DNA from: Nocardioides sp. Kera G14
Lineage (GTDB): Bacteria > Actinomycetota > Actinomycetes > Propionibacteriales > Nocardioidaceae
DNA: 64,000 nucleotides
Assembly (NCBI RefSeq): GCF_020715565.1
Contig: NZ_CP085839.1
Location: 558,001-622,000, forward strand
Direction: 5' to 3'
Positions 1-11,200 of this stretch are shown piece after piece (the stretch's first letter is position 1; each line of letters opens with the position of its first letter). Under the pieces are notes generated by a model that made no database searches, had not been told where the DNA came from, and worked only from the letters and a program-made list of their open reading frames with translations. A program made the translations under genes and the position numbers.

Positions 1-58
1 CTCGTCCTCCGCCAAGGAGAAGATCGAGGCTGCCGGCGGCACGGTCACCGTCGCCTGA
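1..58 (+). CDS. rplO: 50S ribosomal protein L15, C-terminal end (partial)
   Basis: Only the last 18 codons are present, read from base 2 and ending in TGA at 56-58. The peptide ends AKEKIEAAGGTVTVA, which matches the usual L15 C-terminus. rplO sits directly upstream of secY in the spc operon of most bacteria, and secY follows here. L15 is a late-assembly protein of the large ribosomal subunit. Confidence 0.85.
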   Translation, partial: SSSAKEKIEAAGGTVTVA

Positions 59-75
59 GGTTCGCACATCTCAAG

Positions 76-117
76 AACGCGGTCGGGAGTACCCCTCGAG
101 GGTGCCCCGACCGCGTT
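76..117 (+). terminator. Stem-loop between rplO and secY
   Basis: A perfect 12-bp inverted repeat, AACGCGGTCGGG / CCCGACCGCGTT, encloses an 18-base loop that can itself pair weakly. No T-run follows, so it may be an attenuating or processing hairpin that lowers secY expression relative to the upstream ribosomal genes rather than a full terminator. Confidence 0.6.
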
Positions 118-207
118 CGTGCATCTCCGGCCCTGTTAGGCTTCCCCGGGCCTGTGGCGCGTCTGTCCACGCCCATGCGTATTCATAGCTGAGAAGAGGA
201 ACCTCAC

Positions 208-1509
208 GTGCTTGGCGCGTTCGCGAACGCCTTCCGTACTCCGGATCTGCGTCGCAAGCTGCTGTTCGTCCTGTTGATCATCGTGATCTTCCGGGCGGGC
301 TCGCAGCTCCCTGCCCCCGGCGTCAACGTCGGAAACGTCGAGGACTGCATCAACATCACGAAGGAGGGTGCAGGTGCCGGTCTCTACAACCTGGTCAACC
401 TCTTCTCCGGCGGAGCGCTTCTCCAGCTGACGATCTTCGCGCTGGGGATCATGCCGTACATCACAGCCAGCATCATCCTGCAGCTGCTCGTCGTGGTCAT
501 CCCTCGACTCGAGCGCCTCAAGGACGAGGGCCAGTCCGGCCAGACGAAGATCACCCAGTACACCCGTTATCTCACGCTCGGCCTGGCGCTCCTGCAGGCC
601 ACCGGCATCGTGGCGCTGGCCCGCTCGGGCAACCTGCTCCAGTGCGACAAGGACCTGCTCTACAGCAACAGCAAGAGCACCTTCCTCGTCATGGTCGTGA
701 CCATGACCGCCGGAACCGCCGTGATCATGTGGCTCGGTGAGCTCATCACCGAGCGCGGCATCGGCAACGGCATGTCGATCCTGATCTTCACCCAGGTGAT
801 CGCGACCTTCCCGGCGACCATGTGGGCCGTCAAGCAGCAGCATGGTTGGTGGACCTTCGGCGTCGTGCTCGTCATCGGACTCGCACTGATGGCCGCGGTC
901 ATCTTCATCGAACAGGCGCAGCGCCGGATCCCGGTGCAATATGCACGCCGGATGGTCGGGAGCCGCATGTTCGGTGGGTCGTCGACGTACATCCCGCTCA
1001 AGGTCAACCAGGCGGGCGTCATCCCCGTCATCTTCGCGAGCTCCCTGCTCTACCTCCCGGCCATGGCCGCGCAGTTCAACCAGAACAGCAGCGCCAAGTG
1101 GGTCGACTGGATCAACACCTACTTCGTCAAGGGCGATCACCCCCTCTACATGGCGGCGTTCTTCCTGCTCATCGTCTTCTTCACCTATTTCTACGTCTCC
1201 ATCACCTTCAACCCGAAGGAAGTGGCGGACAACATGAAGAAGTACGGCGGCTTCATTCCCGGTATCCGTGCGGGCAAGCCGACCGAGGACTACCTGTCCT
1301 ACGTCCTGTCCCGCATCACGCTGCCGGGCTCGCTGTACCTCGGTCTGATCGCGCTGATCCCGCTCATCGCCCTCGCGCTGATCAACGCCAACAGCAACTT
1401 CCCGTTCGGTGGAACGTCGATCCTCATCATGGTCGGCGTCGCCCTCGACACGGTGAAGCAGATCGAGAGCCAGCTGCAGCAGCGCAACTACGAAGGGTTC
1501 CTCCGCTGA
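208..1509 (+). CDS. secY: Preprotein translocase subunit SecY
   Basis: Encodes 433 residues, the usual length for the SecY channel of the SecYEG translocon, which exports unfolded proteins across the cytoplasmic membrane. Many hydrophobic segments are visible, for example around residues 16-32, 65-95, 140-200 and 390-425. The N-terminus (FRTPDLRRKLLFVLLI) and the signature GGTSILIMVGVALDTVKQI near the C-terminus are typical. The start is a GTG with a purine-rich ribosome site (GAGAAGAGGA) about 7 bases upstream. The stop overlaps the adk start as TGATG, implying translational coupling. Confidence 0.97.
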   Translation: MLGAFANAFRTPDLRRKLLFVLLIIVIFRAGSQLPAPGVNVGNVEDCINITKEGAGAGLYNLVNLFSGGALLQLTIFALGIMPYITASIILQLLVVVIPRLERLKDEGQSGQTKITQYTRYLTLGLALLQATGIVALARSGNLLQCDKDLLYSNSKSTFLVMVVTMTAGTAVIMWLGELITERGIGNGMSILIFTQVIATFPATMWAVKQQHGWWTFGVVLVIGLALMAAVIFIEQAQRRIPVQYARRMVGSRMFGGSSTYIPLKVNQAGVIPVIFASSLLYLPAMAAQFNQNSSAKWVDWINTYFVKGDHPLYMAAFFLLIVFFTYFYVSITFNPKEVADNMKKYGGFIPGIRAGKPTEDYLSYVLSRITLPGSLYLGLIALIPLIALALINANSNFPFGGTSILIMVGVALDTVKQIESQLQQRNYEGFLR

Positions 1510-2084
1510 TGCGTCTGATCATCATGGGTCCGCCCGGAGCCGGTAAGGGCACTCAGGCGAAGTTCATCGCCGAGCGCTTCGGCATCCCCGCGATCTCCAC
1601 CGGCGACATCTTCCGCGCCAACGTGTCCCAGGGCACGCCGCTCGGGGTCCAGGCCAAGAGCTTCATGGACCAGGGTCTCTACGTGCCCGACGAGGTCACG
1701 AACCTCATGGTCCGCGACCGGATCGACGAGAAGGACGCCGAGCACGGCTTCCTCCTCGACGGGTACCCGCGCACCCTCGCGCAGGTCGAGGAGCTCGACG
1801 GGATGATCAAGTTCACCGGTCACAAGCTCGACGCCGTCATCGTGCTCACAGTCGACCAGGACGAGATCGTCGACCGCCTGCACCGCCGTGCTGTCGAGGA
1901 GGGTCGCGACGACGACACCCCCGACGTCATCCGGAAGCGCCAGGAGGTCTACCTCGAGCAGACCGAGCCGCTGATCGCCGTCTACAAGGAGCGTGGCCTG
2001 GTCCTCGAGATCGACGGCCTCGGTGAGGTCACCGAGGTGACCGTGCGGATCTTCGCCGGCCTCGCCTCCGTCTCCGAGAGCTGA
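1509..2084 (+). CDS. adk: Adenylate kinase
   Basis: Encodes 191 residues. The P-loop GPPGAGKGT lies at residues 7-15 and the AMP-binding region STGDIFR follows. DGYPRTLAQ, the nucleoside-monophosphate-kinase signature, is present. The length and the absence of a zinc-type LID insertion match the short form found in actinobacteria. The enzyme interconverts ATP + AMP and 2 ADP in the cytosol. The ATG overlaps the secY stop by one base, and the stop overlaps the map ATG in the same way, so secY-adk-map form one coupled unit. Confidence 0.97.
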   Translation: MRLIIMGPPGAGKGTQAKFIAERFGIPAISTGDIFRANVSQGTPLGVQAKSFMDQGLYVPDEVTNLMVRDRIDEKDAEHGFLLDGYPRTLAQVEELDGMIKFTGHKLDAVIVLTVDQDEIVDRLHRRAVEEGRDDDTPDVIRKRQEVYLEQTEPLIAVYKERGLVLEIDGLGEVTEVTVRIFAGLASVSES

Positions 2085-2896
2085 TGTTCGGCCGTCCCCA
2101 GCTCAAGACTCCGGACCAGCTCGCCGTCATGCGGCGAGCTGGTCTCGTTGTGGGGGAGACCCTCGAGGTGCTGCGGGCCGCGGTCCGTCCGGGGGTGACC
2201 CCCCGCGAGCTCGATGCGCTCGCCGAGGAGTCCATCCGCTCCCGTGGTGCGCTCCCGAACTTCTTGGGCTACTACGGCTTCCCCGCCTCCATCTGTACGT
2301 CGGTCAACGACTCCGTCGTGCACGGCATCCCTGACGACTCGCCTCTCGCCGAGGGTGACCTGATCTCGATCGACTGCGGCGCGATGGTCGACGGCTGGCA
2401 CGGCGACGCCGCGATCTCACTCTCCGTCGGGCCGGCGTCAGCCGACGTGGCCGAGCTGCTGCGGGTGACCGAGGAGTCGATGTGGGCCGGGATCTCCGCA
2501 GCACGGCTCGGCGGGAGGGTCTCCGACATCGGCCACGCGGTGGAGAGCTACATCCGGTCCCAGCCGGGCGGTGAGCGCTACGGCATCGTCGAGGAGTACT
2601 TCGGCCACGGCATCGGCACCGAGATGCACATGGACCCCGACGTCCCGAACTACGGCAAGGCTGGCCACGGCCCGAAGCTCCAGCGCGGGATCGCGCTCTG
2701 CTGTGAGCCGATGGTGACGCTCGGGACGAAGAAGACGCACGAGCTCGACGACGAGTGGACCGTGAAGACCGATGACGGCTCGTGGGCCGCGCACTTCGAG
2801 CACACCTTCGCCCTCACCGCCTCGGGGCTCTGGGCGTTGACCGCCCTCGACGGTGGTCGCTCGCGGCTGGGTGAGCTCTATGGCGGGCCGGAGTAG
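2084..2896 (+). CDS. map: Type I methionine aminopeptidase
   Basis: Encodes 270 residues of a dinuclear-metal peptidase that removes the initiator methionine from nascent proteins. The metal ligands are visible: the two Asp in IDCGAMVDGWHGDA, the His in GHGIGTEMHMDP, the Glu in CEPMVTLG and the Glu in FEHTFALT. The start overlaps the adk stop (TGATG). In most actinobacteria infA follows within a few hundred bases. Here the next plus-strand ribosomal gene is about 22.5 kb away. Confidence 0.96.
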   Translation: MFGRPQLKTPDQLAVMRRAGLVVGETLEVLRAAVRPGVTPRELDALAEESIRSRGALPNFLGYYGFPASICTSVNDSVVHGIPDDSPLAEGDLISIDCGAMVDGWHGDAAISLSVGPASADVAELLRVTEESMWAGISAARLGGRVSDIGHAVESYIRSQPGGERYGIVEEYFGHGIGTEMHMDPDVPNYGKAGHGPKLQRGIALCCEPMVTLGTKKTHELDDEWTVKTDDGSWAAHFEHTFALTASGLWALTALDGGRSRLGELYGGPE

Positions 2897-2899
2897 GCG

Positions 2900-3709
2900 C
2901 TAGTCGATCTGGCCGATCGGCTCGCGCTTCTCGGCCTGGAAGGTGTCCTCGGTCCGACCGCGCGCCCAGTACGCCGAGATCGAGAGAGCCTCGCGCGGCA
3001 CTCCGCGCTCGCGCAGGACACCGCGGATCGCCCTCACCGCACTCCGCTCGCCGTGGACGAACACCTGCGTGCCCTCGGGCCAGGTCGCGCCGGCGACGGC
3101 ACGGGCGAGGAACTCCTCGTCGTCCTCGCGCTCGTCGAGCAGCCAGTGCACCTCGACGCCCTCGGGAGCGACGAGCTCGATGCGGTCGTCGGTGTCGTGG
3201 ATCTGCAGCAGCGCGACGCCCGTGGCGTCGGCGGGCATCGCCTCGAGCGCGGCCGCGATGGCCGGGAGGGCCGCGAGGTCGCCGGCGAGCAGGTGGAACG
3301 GCGCATCCACGGCAGGCGAGTAGGCGCCACCGGGCCCGGTGGCGACGAGACGGTCACCCGGCCGGGCGGCCAATGCCCACGGCCCGGCGATGCCCTCGTC
3401 GCCATGGACGACGAAGTCGATCGTGATGGTGGCGGCTGCACGGTCGACCGACCGCACCGTGTAGGTCCGGACGGCCGGCTGCTGGTCGGCGGGCAGCGTG
3501 CGACGCAGCTCCTGGACGTCGTACGGCGGCTCGAGCCCCAGGGCGGGGTCGACGAAGAGGAGCTTGAGGTAGGCGTCCGTGTTGGCCTCCGGGAAGTCGG
3601 CCACCGTGTCACCGCTCAGGGTCAGCCGGACGAGGTGGGGACTGAGGCGCTCACTGCTCTCCACCCGGAGGACGTGCTGCGGGCGGGCAGGACGGTTGGG
3701 GTTGGCCAT
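2900..3709 (-). CDS. Siderophore-interacting protein (FAD/NAD(P)H ferric-siderophore reductase)
   Basis: Encodes 269 residues from ATG 3709. The open frame extends further upstream, but this start is chosen because the sequence beginning PRPQHVLRVESSERLSPHLVRLTL is the usual family N-terminus and the iron box lies just before it. The FAD-binding beta-barrel has the R-x-Y-T-V-R motif (RTYTVRSVD). A C-terminal NAD(P)H-like domain ends SISAYWARGRTEDTF, as in ViuB/SIP reductases. The family reduces ferric siderophores in the cytosol. It is convergent with map (3-base gap) and divergent from the entA-like gene, sharing the iron box at 3743-3761. Confidence 0.92.
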   Translation of the reverse strand: MANPNRPARPQHVLRVESSERLSPHLVRLTLSGDTVADFPEANTDAYLKLLFVDPALGLEPPYDVQELRRTLPADQQPAVRTYTVRSVDRAAATITIDFVVHGDEGIAGPWALAARPGDRLVATGPGGAYSPAVDAPFHLLAGDLAALPAIAAALEAMPADATGVALLQIHDTDDRIELVAPEGVEVHWLLDEREDDEEFLARAVAGATWPEGTQVFVHGERSAVRAIRGVLRERGVPREALSISAYWARGRTEDTFQAEKREPIGQID

Positions 3710-3742
3710 AGGTGCCAGTCTCCTCCATGAGTCTGTTTCGCT

Positions 3743-3761
3743 ATAGGTAAGGCTTCCCTTA
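3743..3761. promoter_or_regulatory. DtxR/IdeR-type iron box 1
   Basis: The 19-mer ATAGGTAAGGCTTCCCTTA matches the DtxR/IdeR consensus TTAGGTTAGGCTAACCTAA at 14 of 19 positions. It lies in the 62-bp divergent spacer between the reductase gene and the entA-like gene. It overlaps a candidate -10 element TACTAT (3760-3765) located 6 bases before the entA-like ATG. Iron-loaded regulator bound here should block both directions. Confidence 0.8.
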
Positions 3762-3771
3762 CTATCATCAC

Positions 3772-4548
3772 ATGTTGTCAACGACGACCGGCTCGCCGGT
3801 CCTGATCTCCGGTGCGGCGAGCGGTATCGGGCGGGCGATCGCGCTGCGGCTCGCCACCGAGGGGCGCCCCGTGGCCCTCCTCGACCGCAACGCCGAAGCC
3901 CTCGCCCTCGCGGCGAAAGAGGCGGAGCGGGAGGGCTCTCCCGCAGCTCTGGCACTGGTCGCGGACGTCGCCGACGGTGCCGCGGTCCGCGCGGCGGTCG
4001 CCGACGCGGTGCGGGCACTCGGCCTGCTGGGAGGGCTGGCGTCCGCAGCCGGAATCCTCGAACCGGGCGGCTTGGCTGACGTGACGTCCGCGTCATGGGA
4101 GCGCCACTTCGCGGTCAACACCACCGGGGTCCTGCACCTGCTCCAGCACGCCACGGCACAGATGAGCGACGGCGGGGCTGTGGTGGTGATCAGCTCCAAC
4201 GCAGCGCGCGTGCCGCGCACGGGCCTGCTCGCCTATGCCGCCTCCAAGGCGGCCACATCGGCGCTCACGCGGAGCGCGGGCCTCGAGCTGGCTGCCCGCC
4301 GGATCCGGTGCAACGTGATCGAGCCCGGCTCCACGGACACCGCCATGCAGCGCGACCTCTGGCCCGACGCCGAGGTCGGCCGAGCTTCCGCCCTCGACGG
4401 CGACCCGTCGGCGTACCGGCTCGGTATCCCGCTCGGCCGGATCGCCGATCCCGACGACATCGCCGGTGTGGCCGCGTTCCTGCTCTCGGATGCGGCGCGT
4501 CACGTCACCCTGCAGCAGCTCTTCGTCGACGGGGGTGCCTCGCTGTGA
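3772..4548 (+). CDS. entA: 2,3-dihydro-2,3-dihydroxybenzoate dehydrogenase (SDR family)
   Basis: Encodes 258 residues. It has the short-chain dehydrogenase nucleotide motif SGAASGIGRA (residues 13-22) and the catalytic set Ser141/142, Tyr155 and Lys159 (YAASK). As EntA it would oxidise 2,3-dihydro-2,3-DHB to 2,3-dihydroxybenzoate with NAD+. By sequence alone it is a generic SDR. The assignment rests on being first in an operon with isochorismate synthase, isochorismatase and a DHB-AMP ligase. The ATG lies 6 bases after a TACTAT -10-like element and no ribosome site is visible, suggesting a leaderless mRNA. Its stop overlaps the next start (GTGA). Confidence 0.88.
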   Translation: MLSTTTGSPVLISGAASGIGRAIALRLATEGRPVALLDRNAEALALAAKEAEREGSPAALALVADVADGAAVRAAVADAVRALGLLGGLASAAGILEPGGLADVTSASWERHFAVNTTGVLHLLQHATAQMSDGGAVVVISSNAARVPRTGLLAYAASKAATSALTRSAGLELAARRIRCNVIEPGSTDTAMQRDLWPDAEVGRASALDGDPSAYRLGIPLGRIADPDDIAGVAAFLLSDAARHVTLQQLFVDGGASL

Positions 4549-5701
4549 CGCAGATCGTCGATCGGCCGCTCCTGGACGAGACCGGGCTGGTCTCCGCGCC
4601 TGCCGTGCTCTTCTCGGGCGAGGAGACCGTGACGGCCGGCCGGATCCTGTCCACGTCCATGACAGACACCGCCGATACGGCCTGGGCGGACACCGTCGTC
4701 GCCGAGCTGGGAGCGGGGGAGCGGGCCGTCGTCTCCCTCGACTTCGCACCGGGCGGCGCCGCGATCGCCCACCGGGTCGCGCCGCTGCCGTACGGTGCAG
4801 AGCGCGTCGGGCGGTGGGCGGATGACCTCACCGTGCGGGCGGCCGTGCCGTCCGCGCACCAGGTCACCGAGCTGCCGTCGGTCCACGAGTACGAGTCGCG
4901 CGTCCGCACTGCGGTCGAGCGGATCCGTAAGACCGACCTCGAGAAGGTGGTCCTCGGCCGCTGCGTCGAGATCCTCAGCCAACCGCCACTCGAGGCCGCT
5001 GCCGTGCTCGCACGGCTTCTGGCGACGCGGCCCGGTCGCTACGTCTTCGGGTTGCCACTGACCGCCTCGACCCAGAGCCCCGTCCTGCTGGGCGGCAGCC
5101 CCGAGCTCCTCGTCCGCCGGCACGGGTCAGCTGTGACGAGCTTCCCGCTTGCCGGCTCCGCGCCGCGGTCGTCCGACACCCGTGAGGACCGCCGTCAGGC
5201 CGACGCCCTGCAGACCTCAGCCAAGGACCTCGCCGAACACGCGTACGTCGTCGACGCGATCCTCGACGCTCTCGAGCCGTGGTGCGTCGAACTCCAAGCG
5301 GCACCCCGACCGGTCCTCGTCACGACCGACACGCTCCACCACCTCGGCACGCCGATCACAGCCCGCCTCGATCCCTCGCGCGGCCTCGGCGCGCCGTCGA
5401 GCGCCCTCCACCTCGCGCAGCTGCTGCAGCCGACCCCGGCCGTGGGTGGCGTTCCGGTTGCTGGGGCACTGTCACTGATCGACGAGCTCGAGGGCGATCG
5501 CGGTCCACTCGCCGGAGCCGTCGGCTGGGTCGACGCTGACGGTGACGGCGAGTTCGCCGTCACGATCCGCGCCGGCGTCCTGGACGGTGAGCGGCTCCGG
5601 CTCTTCGCCGGTGCAGGCATCGTCGCCGACTCCGACCCCGCCTCCGAGGGACGCGAGACGGGCGCGAAGCTCGCCACGATGCTGCGGGCGGTGGGCGTCC
5701 A

Positions 5702-5705
<4 letters not shown>
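4545..5705 (+). CDS. entC: Isochorismate synthase
   Basis: Encodes 386 residues from the GTG that overlaps the previous stop as GTGA; an in-frame opening further upstream is inside the entA gene. The C-terminal chorismate-binding domain is clear: LEKVVLGRC, FPLAGSAPR, SAKDLAEHAYVVD and the ending GAGIVADSDPASE. It isomerises chorismate to isochorismate, the first committed step of 2,3-dihydroxybenzoate synthesis. The next gene starts at an overlapping GTGA. Confidence 0.93.
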
Positions 5706-7347
<1,642 letters not shown>

Positions 7348-7348
<1 letters not shown>

Positions 7349-8010
7349 TGGCCCTGCCCGACCTGATCTCCTACCCGACTCCGGTCGAGCTGCCCACGTC
7401 GCGAGCGACGTGGGAGCTCGACCCGAGCCGCACCGCCGTGCTCGTCCACGACCTGCAGCGCTACTTCCTGCGTCCCTACGCCCCGGACTGTGGCGCACTG
7501 CGGGACGCCCTCGACCACACCGCGGCGATCGTCGCGGCAGCTCGCGCCGCGGGCTCACCGGTCTTCTACACCGCGCAGACAGGGAGACAGGGCGAGGTGG
7601 GACAGCCCGTCCGCGGCCTGCAGGGTGACCTGTGGGGCGGCGGCATGAGCCCGATCCCGGAGCACACCGAGATCGTGCCCGAGGTCGCTCCCGCTGCGGG
7701 CGACACTGTGCTGGTCAAGCACCGCTACAGCGCGTTCGCACACTCGGACCTCGAGGTCTGCCTGGCCGCGAGGGGCCGCGACCAGCTGGTCATCACCGGC
7801 GTCTACGCCCACATCGGCGTGCTCGCGACCGCCCTGGACGCCTTCCAACGCGAGATCCATCCCTTCGTCGTCGGCGACGGCGTCGCCGACTTCTCCGCCG
7901 ACGCCCACGACCGGGCACTCGCCCAGGTCGCCTCCTGCACCGGAGTCGTCGCCTCCGCCGAGGCTGTGCTGGACGCCTTCGCACTGACGCGCGCCACCAC
8001 CTCCGCCTGA
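7348..8010 (+). CDS. entB: Isochorismatase (no fused carrier domain)
   Basis: Encodes 220 residues. VLVHDLQRYFL provides the conserved Asp, VKHRYSAFAHSDLE the conserved Lys region, and ITGVYAHIGVLATALDAF the typical isochorismatase signature. It hydrolyses isochorismate to 2,3-dihydro-2,3-DHB and pyruvate. EntB of enterobacteria and DhbB of Bacillus carry a C-terminal aryl carrier domain. This protein stops before that domain, which is encoded separately 39 bases downstream. Confidence 0.93.
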
Positions 8011-8049
8011 CGCTCGGCTGTCCTGATCCCCCCAACGCAAGGAACCACC

Positions 8050-8292
8050 ATGACCGAGACCGACCTCGACGCCCTCGTCCGCGCCACGCTCGCCGAGCTC
8101 ATCCCCGAGGACGCCGTGGACGCGGCCTTCGCCGATCCGACCGCCGACCTCTTCGAGCTGGGCCTGGACTCGGTGCGTGCCTTCGACCTGCTCGACGTGC
8201 TCGCCGAGGCCGGCACGGACATCGACTTCGGGGAGTTCGCGCGGTCCGCCTCCGTCGCCTACATCCGCGGTGCCGTCGGCGTCGATGCCTGA
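8050..8292 (+). CDS. Stand-alone aryl carrier protein
   Basis: Encodes 80 residues with the 4'-phosphopantetheine attachment motif FELGLDSVRAF; the modified Ser is about residue 41. It is preceded by a purine-rich ribosome site (AAGGAA) about 7 bases from the ATG. It should carry 2,3-dihydroxybenzoate as a thioester, loaded by the EntE-like ligase and donated to the condensation domain of the next gene. Its stop codon lies inside the start of the synthetase gene (ATGCCTGA), so the two are translationally coupled. Confidence 0.93.
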   Translation: MTETDLDALVRATLAELIPEDAVDAAFADPTADLFELGLDSVRAFDLLDVLAEAGTDIDFGEFARSASVAYIRGAVGVDA

Positions 8293-11200
8293 CCGTCTCC
8301 CGCTCACGGCCGCCCAGCGCGGCCTCTTCTTCGCGCACCAGCTCGATCCGTCGAACCCCTGCTACACGACCGCCGAGGTGGTCGAGTTCTCCGGTCGGCT
8401 CGATGCCGAGCGGCTCGCGGCGGCGGTGTCGGGTGCGTACGCCGAGTTCGAGCAGCTCCGCGTCGAGCTGACCCTGACACCCGAGGGCCCGCAGCAGCAG
8501 GTGAGGGCCGCCGGCCCCGTCGAGGTGCCGGTGGTCGAGTGTGCCTCGGTGGAGCTTGCCGAGGAGTGGATGCGCACGGAGCTGGCGCGACCCCTCGACC
8601 TGCTCGGCGGGGAACTCACCCGCACGGCGCTTCTCCGGCTGCCGGAGACCGACTGGTGGTTCCATGCCGCTCACCACGTCGTCCTCGATGGCTACGGCGT
8701 CCAGCAGCTCTTCCGCCGCGTCGCCGAGCTCTACGGCGGGGCCGAGGTCGGACCGGTCCGTGCGACCCTCGCGGACGTCATCGCTACCGAGGCGGTGACG
8801 GATGATCCGGCGGCGCGGGAGTTCTGGGAGGGCCGGCTCGGGACCTTCGAGGGCCCGGCCTCGTTGGCCGGCCACGCGGCCGCACCCTCGGCCGCGTCAT
8901 TGCGCCGGGCGGTCGACGTACCGCAGGAGGTGCAGGACGCGCTGGTGACGGGCGCGAAGCGGCTGGGCGTCGCCTGGGCCGACCTCTTCACGGCGGCCGT
9001 CGGGAGCTATCTGGCCCGGATGGCGGCGCAGTCGTCGATCCGCGTGGGCCTTCCGCTGATGAACCGCGTCCGGCCCGGCGTGGGTGCGCTGCCTGCCGCC
9101 CACACGGTGTGCACCGCGATGAACGTCCTGCCGATCACCGTGCCGGTCGCGGGCACCGTCGCCGAGACGCTCGACGCGGTCAGGGAGGAGCAGGCGGCGA
9201 TCCGGGCGCATCCGTGGGTGCGGCAGGAGGAGCTCGCTCGCAGCCTCGGTGCACGTGGCCAGCTCTTCGGTGCCCAGGTCAACGTCATCCCCTTCGACCT
9301 CGAGCTCCGCTTCGACGACGTCACCGGCGTGGTCCGAAACCTGACCGCGGGGCCGGTCGAGGACGTCACCGTCGGCCTGCGCGGCGTGCCCGGCCGGGGC
9401 CGCTCCGTACGCCTCGAGATCGACGCCAACCCTGCGCTCTACCCTGCCGATGAACTCGAGGGGCATGTGGTCAGACTCCTTGCCTGGCTGGGGATCTGGG
9501 CCGAGGCGACCGCTGAGGACAGGGTCGGTGACCTCGCTCTGCTCACCGACCACGAGCGCGAGCTCGTCGTCCACACCTTCAACGACACGTCTCATCCGCG
9601 CGAGTTCAGCACGCTCGGACGCCGCTTCACTGAGGCGGTCACGGCCCACCCCGATGCGGTGGCGTTGCGCTTCGGCGGTGAGACGCGCACCTACCGGGAG
9701 CTCGATCATCGAGCGCGGCTGATCGCGGGAGCCCTTGCAGACAAGGGGATCCGGCCGGGGGAGACGGTCGGGGTGAGTCTCGAGCGGAGCATCGGGCTCT
9801 ACGAGACGATCCATGCGATCGCCTTGCTCGGCGCGGTCTATCTGCCGATCGATCCGGAGCTCCCCGAGGACCGGATCGCGATGATGCTCGAGGACGCCGA
9901 CACTGCGGTGGTGATCGACGACGTCGGGGCCTGGCTCGGCTCCGAGCCGTTCCTCGGCGTGCACGACGAGATCGACTCGTCGGCGTACCTCCTCTTCACC
10001 TCGGGCTCCACCGGACGGCCCAAGGGCGTGTTGATCAGCCACCGTGCGATCGACAACAGGTTGGCCTGGATGCAGCATCACCTGCCGATCGGCGAGGGGG
10101 ACGTCGTGCTGCACAAGACGCCGATCTCCTTCGACGTCTCGGTCTGGGAGCTCTACTGGCCACTGCAGGTCGGTGCCTGTGTCGAGATCGCGCCGCCCGG
10201 TGCGCACCGCGATCCGCGGGCGTTGGCACCGCTGCTGGCCGTCGCTGACGTCGTCCACTTCGTGCCGTCGATGCTGCGCGCACTCCTCAGTGACCGGACC
10301 GCCCGCGAACAGATCCGTGCCGTCGGTGGGGTGCGCCATGTCGTCACCTCCGGAGAGGCGCTGACCCCCGACCTGGTCGCCGAATCCCAGCACTGGCTGG
10401 GGAATGCGCCGACCAACCTCTACGGCCCCACCGAGGCGGCGGTCGACGTCACCGTGTGGGACACGGCGGTCGGTGAGGACGTCGTGCCCATCGGCCGGCC
10501 GATCTGGAACACGACCTGCTTCGTCCTCGACACTGGCGGACGACCGGTGCCGGTCGGCGCGGTCGGAGAGCTGTGGCTCGGTGGCGTGCAGCTTGCCGAC
10601 GGGTACGTCGGCCGGCCGGAGCTCACGGCGGAACGGTTCGTCGCGAGCGAGGAGTTCGGCCGGATCTATCGGACCGGCGACCTGGCGGCCTGGCGCCCTG
10701 ACGGATCGCTGCGCTATCTCGGCCGCACCGACGACCAGGTCAAGGTGCGCGGACAGAGGGTCGAGCTCGGCGAGATCGAGGCCGTGGTCTCCGGGATCGT
10801 CGGCGTCGACGGTGCGGTCGCCGGCGTCGTCGACGGGATGCTCGCCTGTTGGTACGTGAGCAGTGAGGGGGATGGCGACGATGTGGCGGCATTGCGGCAG
10901 GCGATCTCCGCCACCCTTCCCGCGGCCTGGGTCCCGAGCCACCTGATCCGCGTCGAGACGATCCCGGTGGGGTCGAGCGGCAAGGCCGATCGGCAGACAT
11001 TGGCACGACGCCACCCGCCGACGGCTGCCGCCGGGAACGGTGCCGGGTCGTTCCTCGAGCAACGCCTGGCCGAGCTGGTCGCCGGCATCCTCGGACTCGC
11101 CTCGGTGCCGACCGACGCCGACTTCTTCGACCTCGGAGGCGACTCGCTCAAGGTCCTCCAGCTGCTCGGTGCCCTCGAGGTCGAGTGGGGCGTCGAGCTC

